Shown: positions 43,807-52,898, numbered from the stretch's first letter. The stretch: 64,000 bases of DNA from an uncultured Eubacterium sp. (GCA_934316845.1 CAKRDZ010000002.1:60454-124453); one strand, 5' to 3'. Translations and numbers: made by a program. Notes: a model not told the origin generated them from the sequence alone.

Positions 43807-45735
43807 TTAAATGTCCACATTGGCACTTTTTGCTTCTTCCATAATAAACTGCCGTCTCGGCGGAACATTGCTTCCCATGAGAATGTCCGTCACTTCGTCG
43901 GCTTCTACCGTATCACTGATGGAAATCTGCGCCAATATCCGGCTGTCGGGGTCCAGCGTCGTCTCCCACAGCTGCTTGTCGTCCATCTCCCCCAGACCTT
44001 TGTAGCGCTGGAGGGCATTGATCTTTTTGCCGGTTTTTCTAAATTTTTCCAATTCAAAATCGTTGAATAAATATTCGCTCTTTTTCACTTTTTTCCGTTT
44101 TTCGGTATCTTCGTAATCCACTTTATACAGCGGCGGAAGTCCACGGTACACCTTTCCCTGATAGATCAGTTCCGGCATAAACCGGTAGAAAAATGTCAGA
44201 AGCAGTGTACTGATGTGCGCGCCATCGACATCGGCATCTGTCAAAATGATAATCTTATCATAGCGCAGTTTTTTGATATCAAAATCGTCACCAATCCCGC
44301 AGCCAAATGATGCGATCATCGATTTGATTTCATTATTTAACAGAATTTTCTCAAGAGGCGCTTTTTCGACATTCAAAATTTTTCCCCGCAGTGGAAGCAC
44401 TGCCTGCGTTCTTCGGTTTCTCGCGGTTTTTACCGTACCACCGGCAGAATCTCCCTCGACAATGTAAATCTCACATTCTTCTGCTTTCTTAGATGTGCAG
44501 GCAGCAAGTTTGCTCTTCGTATCTACATTCATCAATTCTTTCAATACGGAGCGTCGCGCTTTATCACTTGCGGTACGCGCCTTGTAAGATTTTCTTACAT
44601 TATCCAGTATGCTCTTTAACACTTCTACATTTTTATCAAAATAACGCTGCACTTCCTGGCTGAACACTTCGTCTACTGCCGTCTTGGCATCGGTATTTCC
44701 CAATTTATTTTTTGTCTGGCTCTCAAACTGCGGATCCGGGTGCTTGATGGACACGATCGCCACCAGACCATTTCGGATGTCTTTTCCATCGTAATTTTCT
44801 TCGTTGTTTTTCAGATAACCAAGTTCTCTCGCGTACTGATTCATAACGCGGGTAAGTGCCATTTTAAATCCCGTCACAAGCGTACCGCCATCGGTCACAT
44901 TAATGCGGTTACAATACGAGTTGATCTGCTCGCTGAACGAAGCGGTGTATTGGAACGCTACCTCCACTTCGATATCCCCGCTGGTTCCTTCGACATAAAT
45001 AACATCTTTGTGTAAAAGCGTCGCATCGCGATTAATATAACCGACGTAACTTTGAATTCCATATTCTTCCAAAAATGTCATCGTCTCTCCGGTATGCTCG
45101 TCCTTAAATACAATTTTGAGATTTTTATTCAAATACGCAATTTCTTTTAACTTCTTTTTTATCGTCTCCGGCTTAAACTCAACTGTCTCAAAAATGGTGT
45201 CATCCGGATAAAACGTAACCTTTGTTCCGGTATCGCTTTTGGCACATTTTCCTACGACCGGAAGCAGGCCATTTTCCAGCTTTACAACCGGTTTTCCGCC
45301 ATCTTTATATTCATCGCGGTAAATTTTTCCGTCTTTTTTCACTTCTACGATCATGCTCTTCGAAAGGGCATTGACAACCGAAGCTCCGACACCATGCAGT
45401 CCTCCGGATACTTTATAGACACTGTTGTTAAATTTTCCTCCGGCATGCAAAATGGTGTAAACCACACGCACGGTCGGAATTTTCTTTGTCGGATGGATAT
45501 CCACCGGAACGCCTCGTCCATTGTCTTCGATCACGACACCGCCATCTCTCGTCAAGGTAATCCCCAGTTGTGTACAAAAACCTGCCAGATGCTCATCAAT
45601 TCCATTATCCAATATTTCCCATATTAAATGATGCAGTCCCCGCGTTCCGGTACTTCCAATATACATACCCGGCCGCTTTCTGACCGCTTCCAATCCCTCC
45701 AATATGACAATCTGGCTTCCATCGTACTTATCCAT
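43807..45735 (-). CDS. parE: Type IIA topoisomerase subunit B (topoisomerase IV-like)
   Basis: 642 residues. The GHKL ATPase has EILDNGIDEHLAGFC, VIEDNGRGVPVDIH and VSGGLHGVGASVVNAL. The Toprim part has EGDSAGGTVKTARNRRTQAV near 425 and DADVDGAHISTLLLTFFYR. It powers strand passage with the subunit A gene behind it. It is paired with a consensus promoter at 45790-45818 and read away from lysA. Assignment to ParE rather than GyrB rests mainly on its partner. Confidence 0.85.
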   Translation of the reverse strand: MDKYDGSQIVILEGLEAVRKRPGMYIGSTGTRGLHHLIWEILDNGIDEHLAGFCTQLGITLTRDGGVVIEDNGRGVPVDIHPTKKIPTVRVVYTILHAGGKFNNSVYKVSGGLHGVGASVVNALSKSMIVEVKKDGKIYRDEYKDGGKPVVKLENGLLPVVGKCAKSDTGTKVTFYPDDTIFETVEFKPETIKKKLKEIAYLNKNLKIVFKDEHTGETMTFLEEYGIQSYVGYINRDATLLHKDVIYVEGTSGDIEVEVAFQYTASFSEQINSYCNRINVTDGGTLVTGFKMALTRVMNQYARELGYLKNNEENYDGKDIRNGLVAIVSIKHPDPQFESQTKNKLGNTDAKTAVDEVFSQEVQRYFDKNVEVLKSILDNVRKSYKARTASDKARRSVLKELMNVDTKSKLAACTSKKAEECEIYIVEGDSAGGTVKTARNRRTQAVLPLRGKILNVEKAPLEKILLNNEIKSMIASFGCGIGDDFDIKKLRYDKIIILTDADVDGAHISTLLLTFFYRFMPELIYQGKVYRGLPPLYKVDYEDTEKRKKVKKSEYLFNDFELEKFRKTGKKINALQRYKGLGEMDDKQLWETTLDPDSRILAQISISDTVEADEVTDILMGSNVPPRRQFIMEEAKSANVDI

Positions 45736-45789
45736 CTGCTACATCCTTTCTTGCTTTGATCCTCAATAGTTATACTATTTCAAAATTAC

Positions 45790-45818
45790 ATTATAATCGA
45801 ACAACCGTTTTTTTTCAA
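45790..45818 (-). promoter_or_regulatory. Promoter of the topoisomerase operon
   Basis: On the minus strand TTGAAA (45818-45813) and TATAAT (45795-45790) with exactly 17 bases between. It reads into subunits B and A. Confidence 0.7.
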
Positions 45819-45878
45819 GCGTTGGTTTATATTTTTTAGTGCATTATAATTTGCCGGAAATGATTTCCGATTCCTACA

Positions 45879-45907
45879 TTGACAGAAACGCAAAAAATTA
45901 TTATACT
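45879..45907 (+). promoter_or_regulatory. Promoter of lysA
   Basis: TTGACA (45879-45884) and TATACT (45902-45907) with a 17-base spacer, near consensus. The leader is only about 35 bases with AAGGAGG, so no lysine riboswitch fits between it and the start. Confidence 0.75.
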
Positions 45908-45946
45908 TATTCTTAGTGTCATACATTATAAGGAGGATTTGTAAAA

Positions 45947-47212
45947 ATGAAGAAACCGATCGTAACATTGGAACAAGTAAAGGAAATCGAAAAAACCTAT
46001 CCTACTCCATTCCATATCTATGATGAAAAAGCCATCCGCGAAAATGCCAGAGCATTGAAGGAAGCATTTTCTTGGAACAAAGGCTATCGTGAATATTTTG
46101 CTGTAAAAGCTACCCCAAACCCATTTATTTTGAAAATCTTGCAGGAAGAAGGCTGCGGCGTGGACTGCTCTTCTTTGACAGAGCTTATGCTTTCCGAAGC
46201 ATTGGACTTCAAAAAAGATGATATTATGTTTTCATCGAATGTAACACCGATGGAAGAATACAAAAAAGCCAGCGAGCTTGGTGCTTATATCAACCTTGAT
46301 GATTTTACACATATTGACTATCTTGCAGAGGGTGTAGGCATTCCGGAAACCATCTGCTGCCGCTACAATCCGGGCGGTGTATTTGAACTTGGCACGGACA
46401 TCATGGACAACCCCGGCGATGCCAAATACGGATTCACCAAAGAACAGCTTATCGAGGGATACAAAAAACTGATGAAACTTGGAGCAAAGCATTTTGGAAT
46501 CCATGCTTTTATCGCAAGCAATACCGTATCCAATGACTATTATCCGACGCTTGCCGGCATTCTTTTTGAACTCGCTGTCGAATTGAAAGAAAAGACCGGA
46601 GCGGATATCCAGTTTATCAATCTTTCCGGCGGTGTGGGAATCCCTTACACGCCAGACAAAGCACCAAACGATATCAAAGTGATCGGCGAAGGTGTCCGCA
46701 AACAGTTTGAAAAGATCTTAGTCCCTGCCGGACTTGGCGATGTGAAGATTTTCACGGAGCTCGGACGTTTCATGCTTGGACCTTACGGAAATCTTGTAAC
46801 CAAGTGTATCCACCAGAAACATATCTACAAAGAATATGTAGGACTTAACACCTGTGCCTGCGACCTGATGCGTCCGGCTATTTACGGCGCTTATCATCAT
46901 ATCACGGTGCTTGGCAAAGAGAATGAGCCGTGCGACCACAAATACGATGTGACCGGTTCGCTTTGTGAAAATAATGATAAATTTGCAGTAGACCGTATGC
47001 TTCCAAAAGTTGACATCGGTGATTACCTTGTTATCCATGATACAGGTGCTCACGGCTACGCAATGGGTTATAACTACAACGGTAAACTCAAATCTGCGGA
47101 ATTGTTATTAAAAGAAGACGGAAGTGTCCAGATGATCCGCCGCGCAGAAACTCCAAAAGATTATTTTGCTACTTTTGATTTCTGTGATATTTTGAAAAAT
47201 ATGAAATACTAA
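45947..47212 (+). CDS. lysA: Diaminopimelate decarboxylase
   Basis: 421 residues of the fold-III PLP decarboxylase family. The cofactor Lys is K54 in EYFAVKATPNPF, with LSGGVGIPYTPD near 226-237 and a CENND motif (in TGSLCENNDKF) in place of the common CESGD. It makes lysine from meso-diaminopimelate. It is a monocistronic gene with a strong promoter. Substrate assignment is by family similarity; the PLP fold is also shared with related decarboxylases. Confidence 0.9.
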   Translation: MKKPIVTLEQVKEIEKTYPTPFHIYDEKAIRENARALKEAFSWNKGYREYFAVKATPNPFILKILQEEGCGVDCSSLTELMLSEALDFKKDDIMFSSNVTPMEEYKKASELGAYINLDDFTHIDYLAEGVGIPETICCRYNPGGVFELGTDIMDNPGDAKYGFTKEQLIEGYKKLMKLGAKHFGIHAFIASNTVSNDYYPTLAGILFELAVELKEKTGADIQFINLSGGVGIPYTPDKAPNDIKVIGEGVRKQFEKILVPAGLGDVKIFTELGRFMLGPYGNLVTKCIHQKHIYKEYVGLNTCACDLMRPAIYGAYHHITVLGKENEPCDHKYDVTGSLCENNDKFAVDRMLPKVDIGDYLVIHDTGAHGYAMGYNYNGKLKSAELLLKEDGSVQMIRRAETPKDYFATFDFCDILKNMKY

Positions 47213-47233
47213 AATAAATTCTTTTAAAAAAAC

Positions 47234-47261
47234 AGCCTCACTCGTCACAACGGGTGGGGCT
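47234..47261 (+). terminator. Probable terminator of lysA
   Basis: AGCCTCACTCGT pairs with ACGGGTGGGGCT, a 12-bp stem with several G-T pairs around a 4-nt loop. The downstream stretch TTAAATAATT is only moderately T-rich, so strength is uncertain. Confidence 0.6.
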
Positions 47262-47309
47262 TAAATAATTCCCTGTCATTCCGTTACTATATAACAGGAG
47301 GTGTTAAAT

Positions 47310-47738
47310 ATGTTATCTATATATCCAGCTTGTTTCTACAAGGAAAAAGATGGCTATTCTGTTATCTTTCCTGATTTGAATTACCTTGCAACACAGGGCG
47401 ATACTTTAAAAGATGCTATGGAAATGGCTGTTGAATGTCTAGCTGCACATCTTCATTCATGCAAAGCAGACAAAGAAGAAATTCCTGCTCCTTCCACTCT
47501 AACCGATATAGACCCTGTTGCTGTTTCAAAAAATGTTTCTCCAGATGAACCAGTAGGAGAAGCATTTGTGAATATGGTTTCTGTCGATGTTGAAGCTTAC
47601 GCAAAGGCTCATTTCGAAAAATCAGTCAGGAAAACACTTACAATCCCTGCATGGCTCAATACTGCCGCTCTAGAGCAGGGAATAAACTTTTCACAAACAT
47701 TGCAGGAGGCTCTACTCTCCAAAGTACAGTCAAGATAA
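47310..47738 (+). CDS. HicB-family protein without neighbouring HicA
   Basis: 142 residues from the ATG at 47310, which has AGGAGG eight bases away; a GTG three codons upstream overlaps that site. The N-terminal half is a HicB-like partial RNase H fold (YPACFYKEKDGYSVIFPDLN, TLKDAMEMAVECLAAHLHSC). The C-terminal part (RKTLTIPAWLNTAALEQGIN, FSQTLQEALLSK) looks like a ribbon-helix-helix DNA-binding domain. HicB normally neutralises the small toxin HicA, encoded beside it; no HicA-size gene is present here. It may be an orphan antitoxin or regulator. Confidence 0.82.
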   Translation: MLSIYPACFYKEKDGYSVIFPDLNYLATQGDTLKDAMEMAVECLAAHLHSCKADKEEIPAPSTLTDIDPVAVSKNVSPDEPVGEAFVNMVSVDVEAYAKAHFEKSVRKTLTIPAWLNTAALEQGINFSQTLQEALLSKVQSR

Positions 47739-47770
47739 CAAATGTGCCACTAATTCGTACTTATTTTTTA

Positions 47771-47794
47771 AGACCCATGCGCGCGCATGGGTCT
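47771..47794. repeat. 24-base perfect palindrome
   Basis: AGACCCATGCGC followed by its exact complement GCGCATGGGTCT, with no loop. It lies between the convergent ends of the HicB-like gene and the leucine-rich protein gene. There is no T-tract directly behind it on either strand, so a terminator role is possible but not clear. Confidence 0.7.
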
Positions 47795-47864
47795 AGTCAC
47801 TCACAAATATAATATTTTTTCTTACTCCCTGACACCAAATCCAAAGCTGCAGCACCAAGATTTT

Positions 47865-49043
47865 TCACCTTTCCACATATACCTTCCGCTTTCCTACCCA
47901 TATATTGTCGTTATCAAAATCATCATCCCCCTCCGTACACGCAATCTGAATATAATAGTATCGGTTCTTTTTTAAACCATTAATCACTTTGCTATTCCCT
48001 GCGGCTTTCTGGGTATGGATCACCTTAGCTCTTTTCATATTTCTATTCGTTGAATAGCGAACATAAAAACTTCCAAAACGCACTGCCGCACCGCTTTGAT
48101 CCAATGTAACTTTAATCTTTCTTCCGCTAATATTCTGAACTTTATATTTTACCCAAAACGGGGTCAAGGTTACATTCGCAGCCAATGAGGGACTGAGATC
48201 TGTCCGATAGTAAGGCTGATTTTCTTTCCAGTTGAACCACCCCAAAAAAGAATACCCTGCCTTTGAAACATAATCCGGCAGTTTCATATTGCTTCCATAC
48301 TCATATGCAGACGGCAGTTTTTTCAATACCTTTCCTCCCAGCAGATCATATCGTATTTTATATGTTCTGCCGCTTGCTGCTGCCACAGTACCCGCTGCTA
48401 TCTTTTTTACTTTTTTCTTATTCACACGCCATGTCTTTTTCCCTTGGCAGTCATCCAGTTCGCAATCTATCGCAGAATTATTTTTAATCTTCTTCAACAT
48501 TGCACAGCCTTTTACCGGCATCTCCCACACAGACATACTGCGCGGTAAAACAAGTTCTTCCAAGCGCTCACATTTGAGAAATGCATTTCTGCAAATCCTC
48601 TGTACTCCATCTGGTATTTCTACATTTGAAAGGTTATAGCAATAAGCAAAACACCTGTTAGGGATTTCAACAATATTTTCTGAAAGACGGATTTCTTTCA
48701 AACTTTCACAGCCCTCGAATGCCCCCTCCCCTAAATACGTAAGTGTATCCGGCAGTTCTACCGAAGTCACTTCTTCAAAGGCAGAATAAAAACACTTCGC
48801 TTCGATCCCTGTAATTCCTTCTTTGACAATAATCTTCTTAACCCCATATCCGACCTCATCTTCTGTACTCTTTTTTATATCCGAAAACTTAACCGTTCCG
48901 GTTCCTTTAATTGTTAATACTCCCTTAGGGGAATAGGTACATTCGATTTCATCCGCTGCACTTACCATAATGGTATTGCAGTTCGAAAACAAAAAGCATA
49001 TTAAAAATAACCAAACAATCTTTCGTTTTTTCCCAACACTCAT
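47865..49043 (-). CDS. Secreted BspA-like leucine-rich protein
   Basis: 392 residues. Signal peptide at about 1-30 (KIVWLFLICFLFSNCNTIMV). BspA-type leucine-rich repeats run from about 70 to 190 (GEGAFEGCESLKEIRLSENI, RCFAYCYNLSNVEIPDGVQR). A Listeria/Bacteroides-type repeat follows near 230-290 (YDLLGGKVLKK, AGYSFLGWFNW). The C-terminal part near 300-390 resembles a fibronectin-like strand-rich domain (GSFYVRYSTNRNMKRAKVIH). It has no LPxTG. Its start overlaps the end of the preceding small acidic protein by 95 bases but has its own GAGAGGAG ribosome site. Confidence 0.85.
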   Translation of the reverse strand: MSVGKKRKIVWLFLICFLFSNCNTIMVSAADEIECTYSPKGVLTIKGTGTVKFSDIKKSTEDEVGYGVKKIIVKEGITGIEAKCFYSAFEEVTSVELPDTLTYLGEGAFEGCESLKEIRLSENIVEIPNRCFAYCYNLSNVEIPDGVQRICRNAFLKCERLEELVLPRSMSVWEMPVKGCAMLKKIKNNSAIDCELDDCQGKKTWRVNKKKVKKIAAGTVAAASGRTYKIRYDLLGGKVLKKLPSAYEYGSNMKLPDYVSKAGYSFLGWFNWKENQPYYRTDLSPSLAANVTLTPFWVKYKVQNISGRKIKVTLDQSGAAVRFGSFYVRYSTNRNMKRAKVIHTQKAAGNSKVINGLKKNRYYYIQIACTEGDDDFDNDNIWVGKRKVYVER

Positions 49044-49332
49044 GTATCCCGCTCCTCTCTATATCTTCATTTTCTAATTTCTCCTCTTTGATCCTATCAT
49101 AATCGTCTTCATCAAAAACTTCATCTTCTACAACTGACATAGGATCCTCTTCTTCCGCATCCCCTTCCCAAATGCAGTCATCCTCGTTTACTTCCTCGTC
49201 TTCCGTGTCCGAAATTTTGACTTCTTCCGCATCTCTTTTCGCTGACACCCTGCTGCTATTACTCATGGTATCACTGACGCAAATAGCTGCTATCAATATG
49301 ATTACGAATATTTTTTTCCCTCTTAATCCCAT
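48949..49332 (-). CDS. Small acidic secreted protein
   Basis: 127 residues. A hydrophobic N-terminus (GKKIFVIILIAAICVSDTMS) suggests export. It is followed by a stretch of about 60 residues that is very rich in Glu and Asp (DTEDEEVNEDDCIWEGDAEE). The last 40 residues (IHECWEKTKDCLVIFNMLFV) overlap the leucine-rich gene in another frame and look unlike the rest, which suggests that the frame was extended by a frameshift. It lies 11 bases behind the membrane protein gene. No family is recognised. Confidence 0.55.
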   Translation of the reverse strand: MGLRGKKIFVIILIAAICVSDTMSNSSRVSAKRDAEEVKISDTEDEEVNEDDCIWEGDAEEEDPMSVVEDEVFDEDDYDRIKEEKLENEDIERSGIHECWEKTKDCLVIFNMLFVFELQYHYGKCSG

Positions 49333-49343
49333 AAATCCACCTC

Positions 49344-50426
49344 CTATTCTACACTCGTAGTCTCTTCATCGCTGCACTGCTTCCCACTGTATCTTGCCTT
49401 TTCGTACAGCGAAACCAACAACGGATTTTCAATCTCATATTCTGCTGCCATCTCCCGTGCCGACAGCGTTTTTGAAACTTTCCCTTTGGCTTTCTTCCTT
49501 ACCGTTTTTACAAACACACGGCGGATCCGACTGTTATTGTCTTTGCCCCACGCAGTCTGTTCTCGCTTTTTCGGCACGAGACGCTCAAAGACATCCACGC
49601 CGACTTCTTCCGGTACCGTCTGGCTCTCCACCTTCTCAAATCTCGGCAGACGTATTCTAAGCAGTTTTCGTATCACGAGATAAAGCACCAGCAAAACGGC
49701 TATGACAAATATTACCAGTAAAAGCACCGTCACTACCCGCAGAAAGAATTGCAAAAGAAGTATTTTTAATTTATTCTGTTCCTTCTTTTCTAATTGTTTC
49801 GGAAGTTCTGTCTTTTTTTCTTTTATCCTGACTTTCTTCGCTTTTCCCTGTATTTTTTGTTCCTTCTGCTCCACTTTCGTTTCCTCTGACGGAACCTCTT
49901 GTATGGATACACCGATGGTAAACATAACAATCAAAAAAATTCCAAATGCAAGCAGTTTCTTACGCAATGCCTGTTTTACATTTTTCTCAAACCGTCCGAT
50001 CATTTGCCGGGAAGCAGCCTGATTGGCGTACAAAAGCAGATATTTCTGATTAAAATAATCCGCATACAGTTTTACAATAAATGCCAGCAAGAGCAAACCA
50101 AACCACAAGATCCAGGAAACCATCGTATTGCGCTCAATATACCATTCATTTTCCGGCATTACGATTTCCATTGCGATGGTAAATGCCATTGCCGCCACAA
50201 GGACGATGCTGTGACAAGTTTTTTCATTTTTCTGCGCTTCTTCTTTGACACTCTTATGTTTCCATTTATAAGCGATCCAGATAATGCCGAGAAGCGCGCA
50301 GATTCCGAACATTATAAGACCTTTCTTCGTCCCGCCGGAAGCACAACTGTAGTACACCGCTACATAGGCAGCGATCAGATAATAGTATAAAAATACAAGC
50401 ACATTATATAAATGTTTTTTATCCAT
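49344..50426 (-). CDS. Membrane protein of the MoxR/DUF58 operon (DUF4129-like position)
   Basis: 360 residues from the ATG at 50426 (MDKKHLYNVLVFLYYYLIAA), with GGGGAG before it; an upstream frame overlapping DUF58 is discarded. About six membrane segments are seen, with a large Lys/Glu-rich loop near 190-225 and a long soluble C-terminal tail (about 260-360) containing the segment KTLSAREMAAEYEIENPLLV. In other bacteria this slot after MoxR and DUF58 often holds a transglutaminase or DUF4129 protein. Transglutaminase catalytic motifs are not seen. Confidence 0.7.
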   Translation of the reverse strand: MDKKHLYNVLVFLYYYLIAAYVAVYYSCASGGTKKGLIMFGICALLGIIWIAYKWKHKSVKEEAQKNEKTCHSIVLVAAMAFTIAMEIVMPENEWYIERNTMVSWILWFGLLLLAFIVKLYADYFNQKYLLLYANQAASRQMIGRFEKNVKQALRKKLLAFGIFLIVMFTIGVSIQEVPSEETKVEQKEQKIQGKAKKVRIKEKKTELPKQLEKKEQNKLKILLLQFFLRVVTVLLLVIFVIAVLLVLYLVIRKLLRIRLPRFEKVESQTVPEEVGVDVFERLVPKKREQTAWGKDNNSRIRRVFVKTVRKKAKGKVSKTLSAREMAAEYEIENPLLVSLYEKARYSGKQCSDEETTSVE

Positions 50427-50448
50427 GTTTCTCCCCTTCCAATCTCTG

Positions 50449-51567
50449 TCAGCATTTCCATAAAACACAATCTTTTCGGACGGCGGAATGAATTTTGCTG
50501 CTCTCATCTTCCCCGCCTGCAATTGGCAGAACCCAGGTCATTTCACGTCCACGTCTCCGGATCTTTTCGATTTCTTCCTGAATCTCTTCTTTCGCTGCTG
50601 CCGAAATAACAAAAAGATACGACGCATCATCGCCGGTTTCCCACTCTTTTTTCAGCATCGCAACACCCTTCTTGCAATTGGTTTTATACGAAATGCAGGC
50701 AAGAGTTTTCCGCACATTGCCAAGGTGCGCTCTTCCCAAGCCTTCCACGTGGCATCCGGTTTCCCCATTGGCGATCAGCGTCGTGGCGATGCCGTGCTCC
50801 TCAAACAGCCAGACAAGCGAATACGCCAGCCGGATACTCTCCTCCATCGCCGTTTCGTTGACAAACACCCCCGGCGACTCCAGATTTACTAAAATCGTAA
50901 CCGGGCTTCCCGCTTTGTACGCACTCGTCTTTACCTGCCATTTTCCCTGTTTGGCGGACACTTTCCAATGAATGCGGTTCATCGAATCTCCCGGCATATA
51001 TTCACGGACTCCTACATATTCAAAAGGATCTTCAAATACCGGCCGCTTTGTCATCATCTCGCCGATACTCCGGTTAAACACCGGAAGCAACCGCTGTGCT
51101 GACACAAATGACGGATACACGATCAATTTGGTCGACACCTCGGATTTTTCGACGTATTGACGCAGCAAAAACGGATCCTGCACGACCAGTTCTGCCTCAT
51201 TGACCTCATATTCTCCTCGGCGCATGCAAACAAACCGACAACTGCGCCGCACTTTTTCATACCCTTGAACACTAAGTACGTCATTGCGGTAATAGTAGTC
51301 GGAAACCGTTCCCCCCGCCTCATCTGCAAATTTCAGAAAACGCGAAGTCTTAAATTTTACACTGACTGCCGGCAATGCCTGTTTTTTATCATTTATGATC
51401 GTCTCAAACAGATACATCGGCTCGCCCTCTGCTGCCTGTTCCTGGGAAAAAGAAAGTTCAACCCCAAATCCCTCTTTCCATTTTTTGCCAAATTTTAGAG
51501 AGATGATATTGACCCAGAGCACCAGAACCGCCATTGTCACACCGGCTACAAAAATTACTGAGCCCAT
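50449..51567 (-). CDS. DUF58-domain protein
   Basis: 372 residues. An N-terminal membrane anchor (about 3-19, VIFVAGVTMAVLVLWVN) is followed by a soluble region. The DUF58 signature is the block PGDSMNRIHWKVSAKQGKWQ near 204-223. A von Willebrand A-like part follows to the C-terminus. These proteins accompany MoxR ATPases, and their joint role is often assembly or maturation of other proteins or the envelope. It starts two bases after MoxR, so they are co-translated. Confidence 0.9.
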   Translation of the reverse strand: MGSVIFVAGVTMAVLVLWVNIISLKFGKKWKEGFGVELSFSQEQAAEGEPMYLFETIINDKKQALPAVSVKFKTSRFLKFADEAGGTVSDYYYRNDVLSVQGYEKVRRSCRFVCMRRGEYEVNEAELVVQDPFLLRQYVEKSEVSTKLIVYPSFVSAQRLLPVFNRSIGEMMTKRPVFEDPFEYVGVREYMPGDSMNRIHWKVSAKQGKWQVKTSAYKAGSPVTILVNLESPGVFVNETAMEESIRLAYSLVWLFEEHGIATTLIANGETGCHVEGLGRAHLGNVRKTLACISYKTNCKKGVAMLKKEWETGDDASYLFVISAAAKEEIQEEIEKIRRRGREMTWVLPIAGGEDESSKIHSAVRKDCVLWKC

Positions 51568-51569
51568 TC

Positions 51570-52523
51570 CTATAAAACATCCTCCGTCGGCACTTCCACT
51601 GCCTTGATCAAGTCTTTCATCACATCTTTTGTCGTACGCTGTGTTAAAAACGGATCTTCACTCATAATACGATGTGCATATACAAGTGGTGCCAGTTCTT
51701 TGATGCGGTCCGGCGTCACAAATTCTTCGCCACACACTGCCGCATACGCACGCGCCATAGAGATCAACGCGATCACTCCACGGGTGCTGACTCCCAGTGC
51801 CAGTTTCTTTTCCTCGCGGGTTCGTTTGGCAATATTTCTCGCATATTCCAAAATACTTTTATGTACGGTCACCTGTTCACATGCCTGCCGCATCTCCAGC
51901 AGCGTCTGCGCGTCACATACCGCCTGCAGAGACGCCAGCGTATTTCCCTTTTTTATGTAACGTTCCAGCAGATCCAATTCCGCTTCCTCTTCCGGATAGC
52001 CAAGTGATATCTGAATCATAAAACGGTCTAACTGCGCCTGTGGCAATGGAAAGGTCCCCGCCATCTCCACCGGGTTCTGTGTCGCAATGACAAAAAACGG
52101 CTCATTGAGCGGCATCGTCTCGCCATCCACCGTTACCTGATGTTCTTCCATGCATTCCAGCAGACTCGACTGCGTACGAGGTGTCGCACGGTTAATTTCG
52201 TCTCCCAGTAAAATATTGGTAAATACCGGGCCTTTTCGAAATTCAAACTGATTTTTCTGCGGATCAAAAAAATTGACGCCCGTCACATCCGATGGCAATA
52301 AGTCCGGGGTAAACTGGATTCGTCCAAAATCCATATCAAAAGAAGCTGCCAGACTTTTTGACAGCATCGTTTTTCCGGTTCCCGGCACATCTTCCAATAA
52401 GACATTTCCGCCTGCCAAAAAGGCAGCAAGAACATATTTTATCTGCGTCCTCTTTCCTACAATCACCTGCTCCATATTGTCGCAGATCTTCTCTGCTCTT
52501 TCTTTTACTTCTGCTATCTGCAT
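51570..52523 (-). CDS. MoxR-family AAA ATPase
   Basis: 317 residues. Walker A is VPGTGKTMLSKS near 45-56; Walker B is LLGDEINRATPRTQSSLLE near 107-125; sensor ATQNPVEMAGTFPLPQAQLD near 149-168. MoxR proteins act as chaperone-like ATPases, usually with a VWA or DUF58 partner; the DUF58 gene follows. It forms one minus-strand run from the thioesterase to the leucine-rich protein. Confidence 0.95.
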   Translation of the reverse strand: MQIAEVKERAEKICDNMEQVIVGKRTQIKYVLAAFLAGGNVLLEDVPGTGKTMLSKSLAASFDMDFGRIQFTPDLLPSDVTGVNFFDPQKNQFEFRKGPVFTNILLGDEINRATPRTQSSLLECMEEHQVTVDGETMPLNEPFFVIATQNPVEMAGTFPLPQAQLDRFMIQISLGYPEEEAELDLLERYIKKGNTLASLQAVCDAQTLLEMRQACEQVTVHKSILEYARNIAKRTREEKKLALGVSTRGVIALISMARAYAAVCGEEFVTPDRIKELAPLVYAHRIMSEDPFLTQRTTKDVMKDLIKAVEVPTEDVL

Positions 52524-52538
52524 AATCTTCCTCCCTGA

Positions 52539-52898
52539 CTATGATTTTATATGATGTGGTGTCTTTTTCCCCTCATCATCTACTGTCACAAAAACAATCT
52601 TTCCCGAAAACCGGTTTTCCTGATTCAACATATTCTGCCCGACAATTCTAAATTCTACACTTGTCGTGCCAACGTGGGAAACTTCCCAGAAAAGTTCTAC
52701 GATCTCTCCTGCTTTGGTCGGTTTTGTGATCCGGATATCATTCATGGCCGCCAGCACGACATGATCGGTATGCCCCAAAGTACACGCCAGTGCGATAAAT
52801 GCCGCCTCCGTCATACATTCTGAAATATATCCGGCATACAGCGTCTGATGATGATTCAGATGTTCCGGTCTTACAAATTTTCTCGTCGCAAGTTCCAA
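52539..52898 (-). CDS. Acyl-CoA thioesterase (hotdog fold)
   Basis: 119 residues, a single hotdog domain. It has RPEHLNHHQTLYAGYISECM near the N-terminus, with the helix-forming TEAAFIALACTLGHTDHVVL and the strand WEVSHVGTTSVEFRIVGQN, typical of the 4HBT/YciA-like acyl-CoA thioesterases. The substrate is unknown. The gene is 15 bases before MoxR; a role connected to the MoxR genes is not evident. Confidence 0.85.
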   Translation of the reverse strand: MELATRKFVRPEHLNHHQTLYAGYISECMTEAAFIALACTLGHTDHVVLAAMNDIRITKPTKAGEIVELFWEVSHVGTTSVEFRIVGQNMLNQENRFSGKIVFVTVDDEGKKTPHHIKS

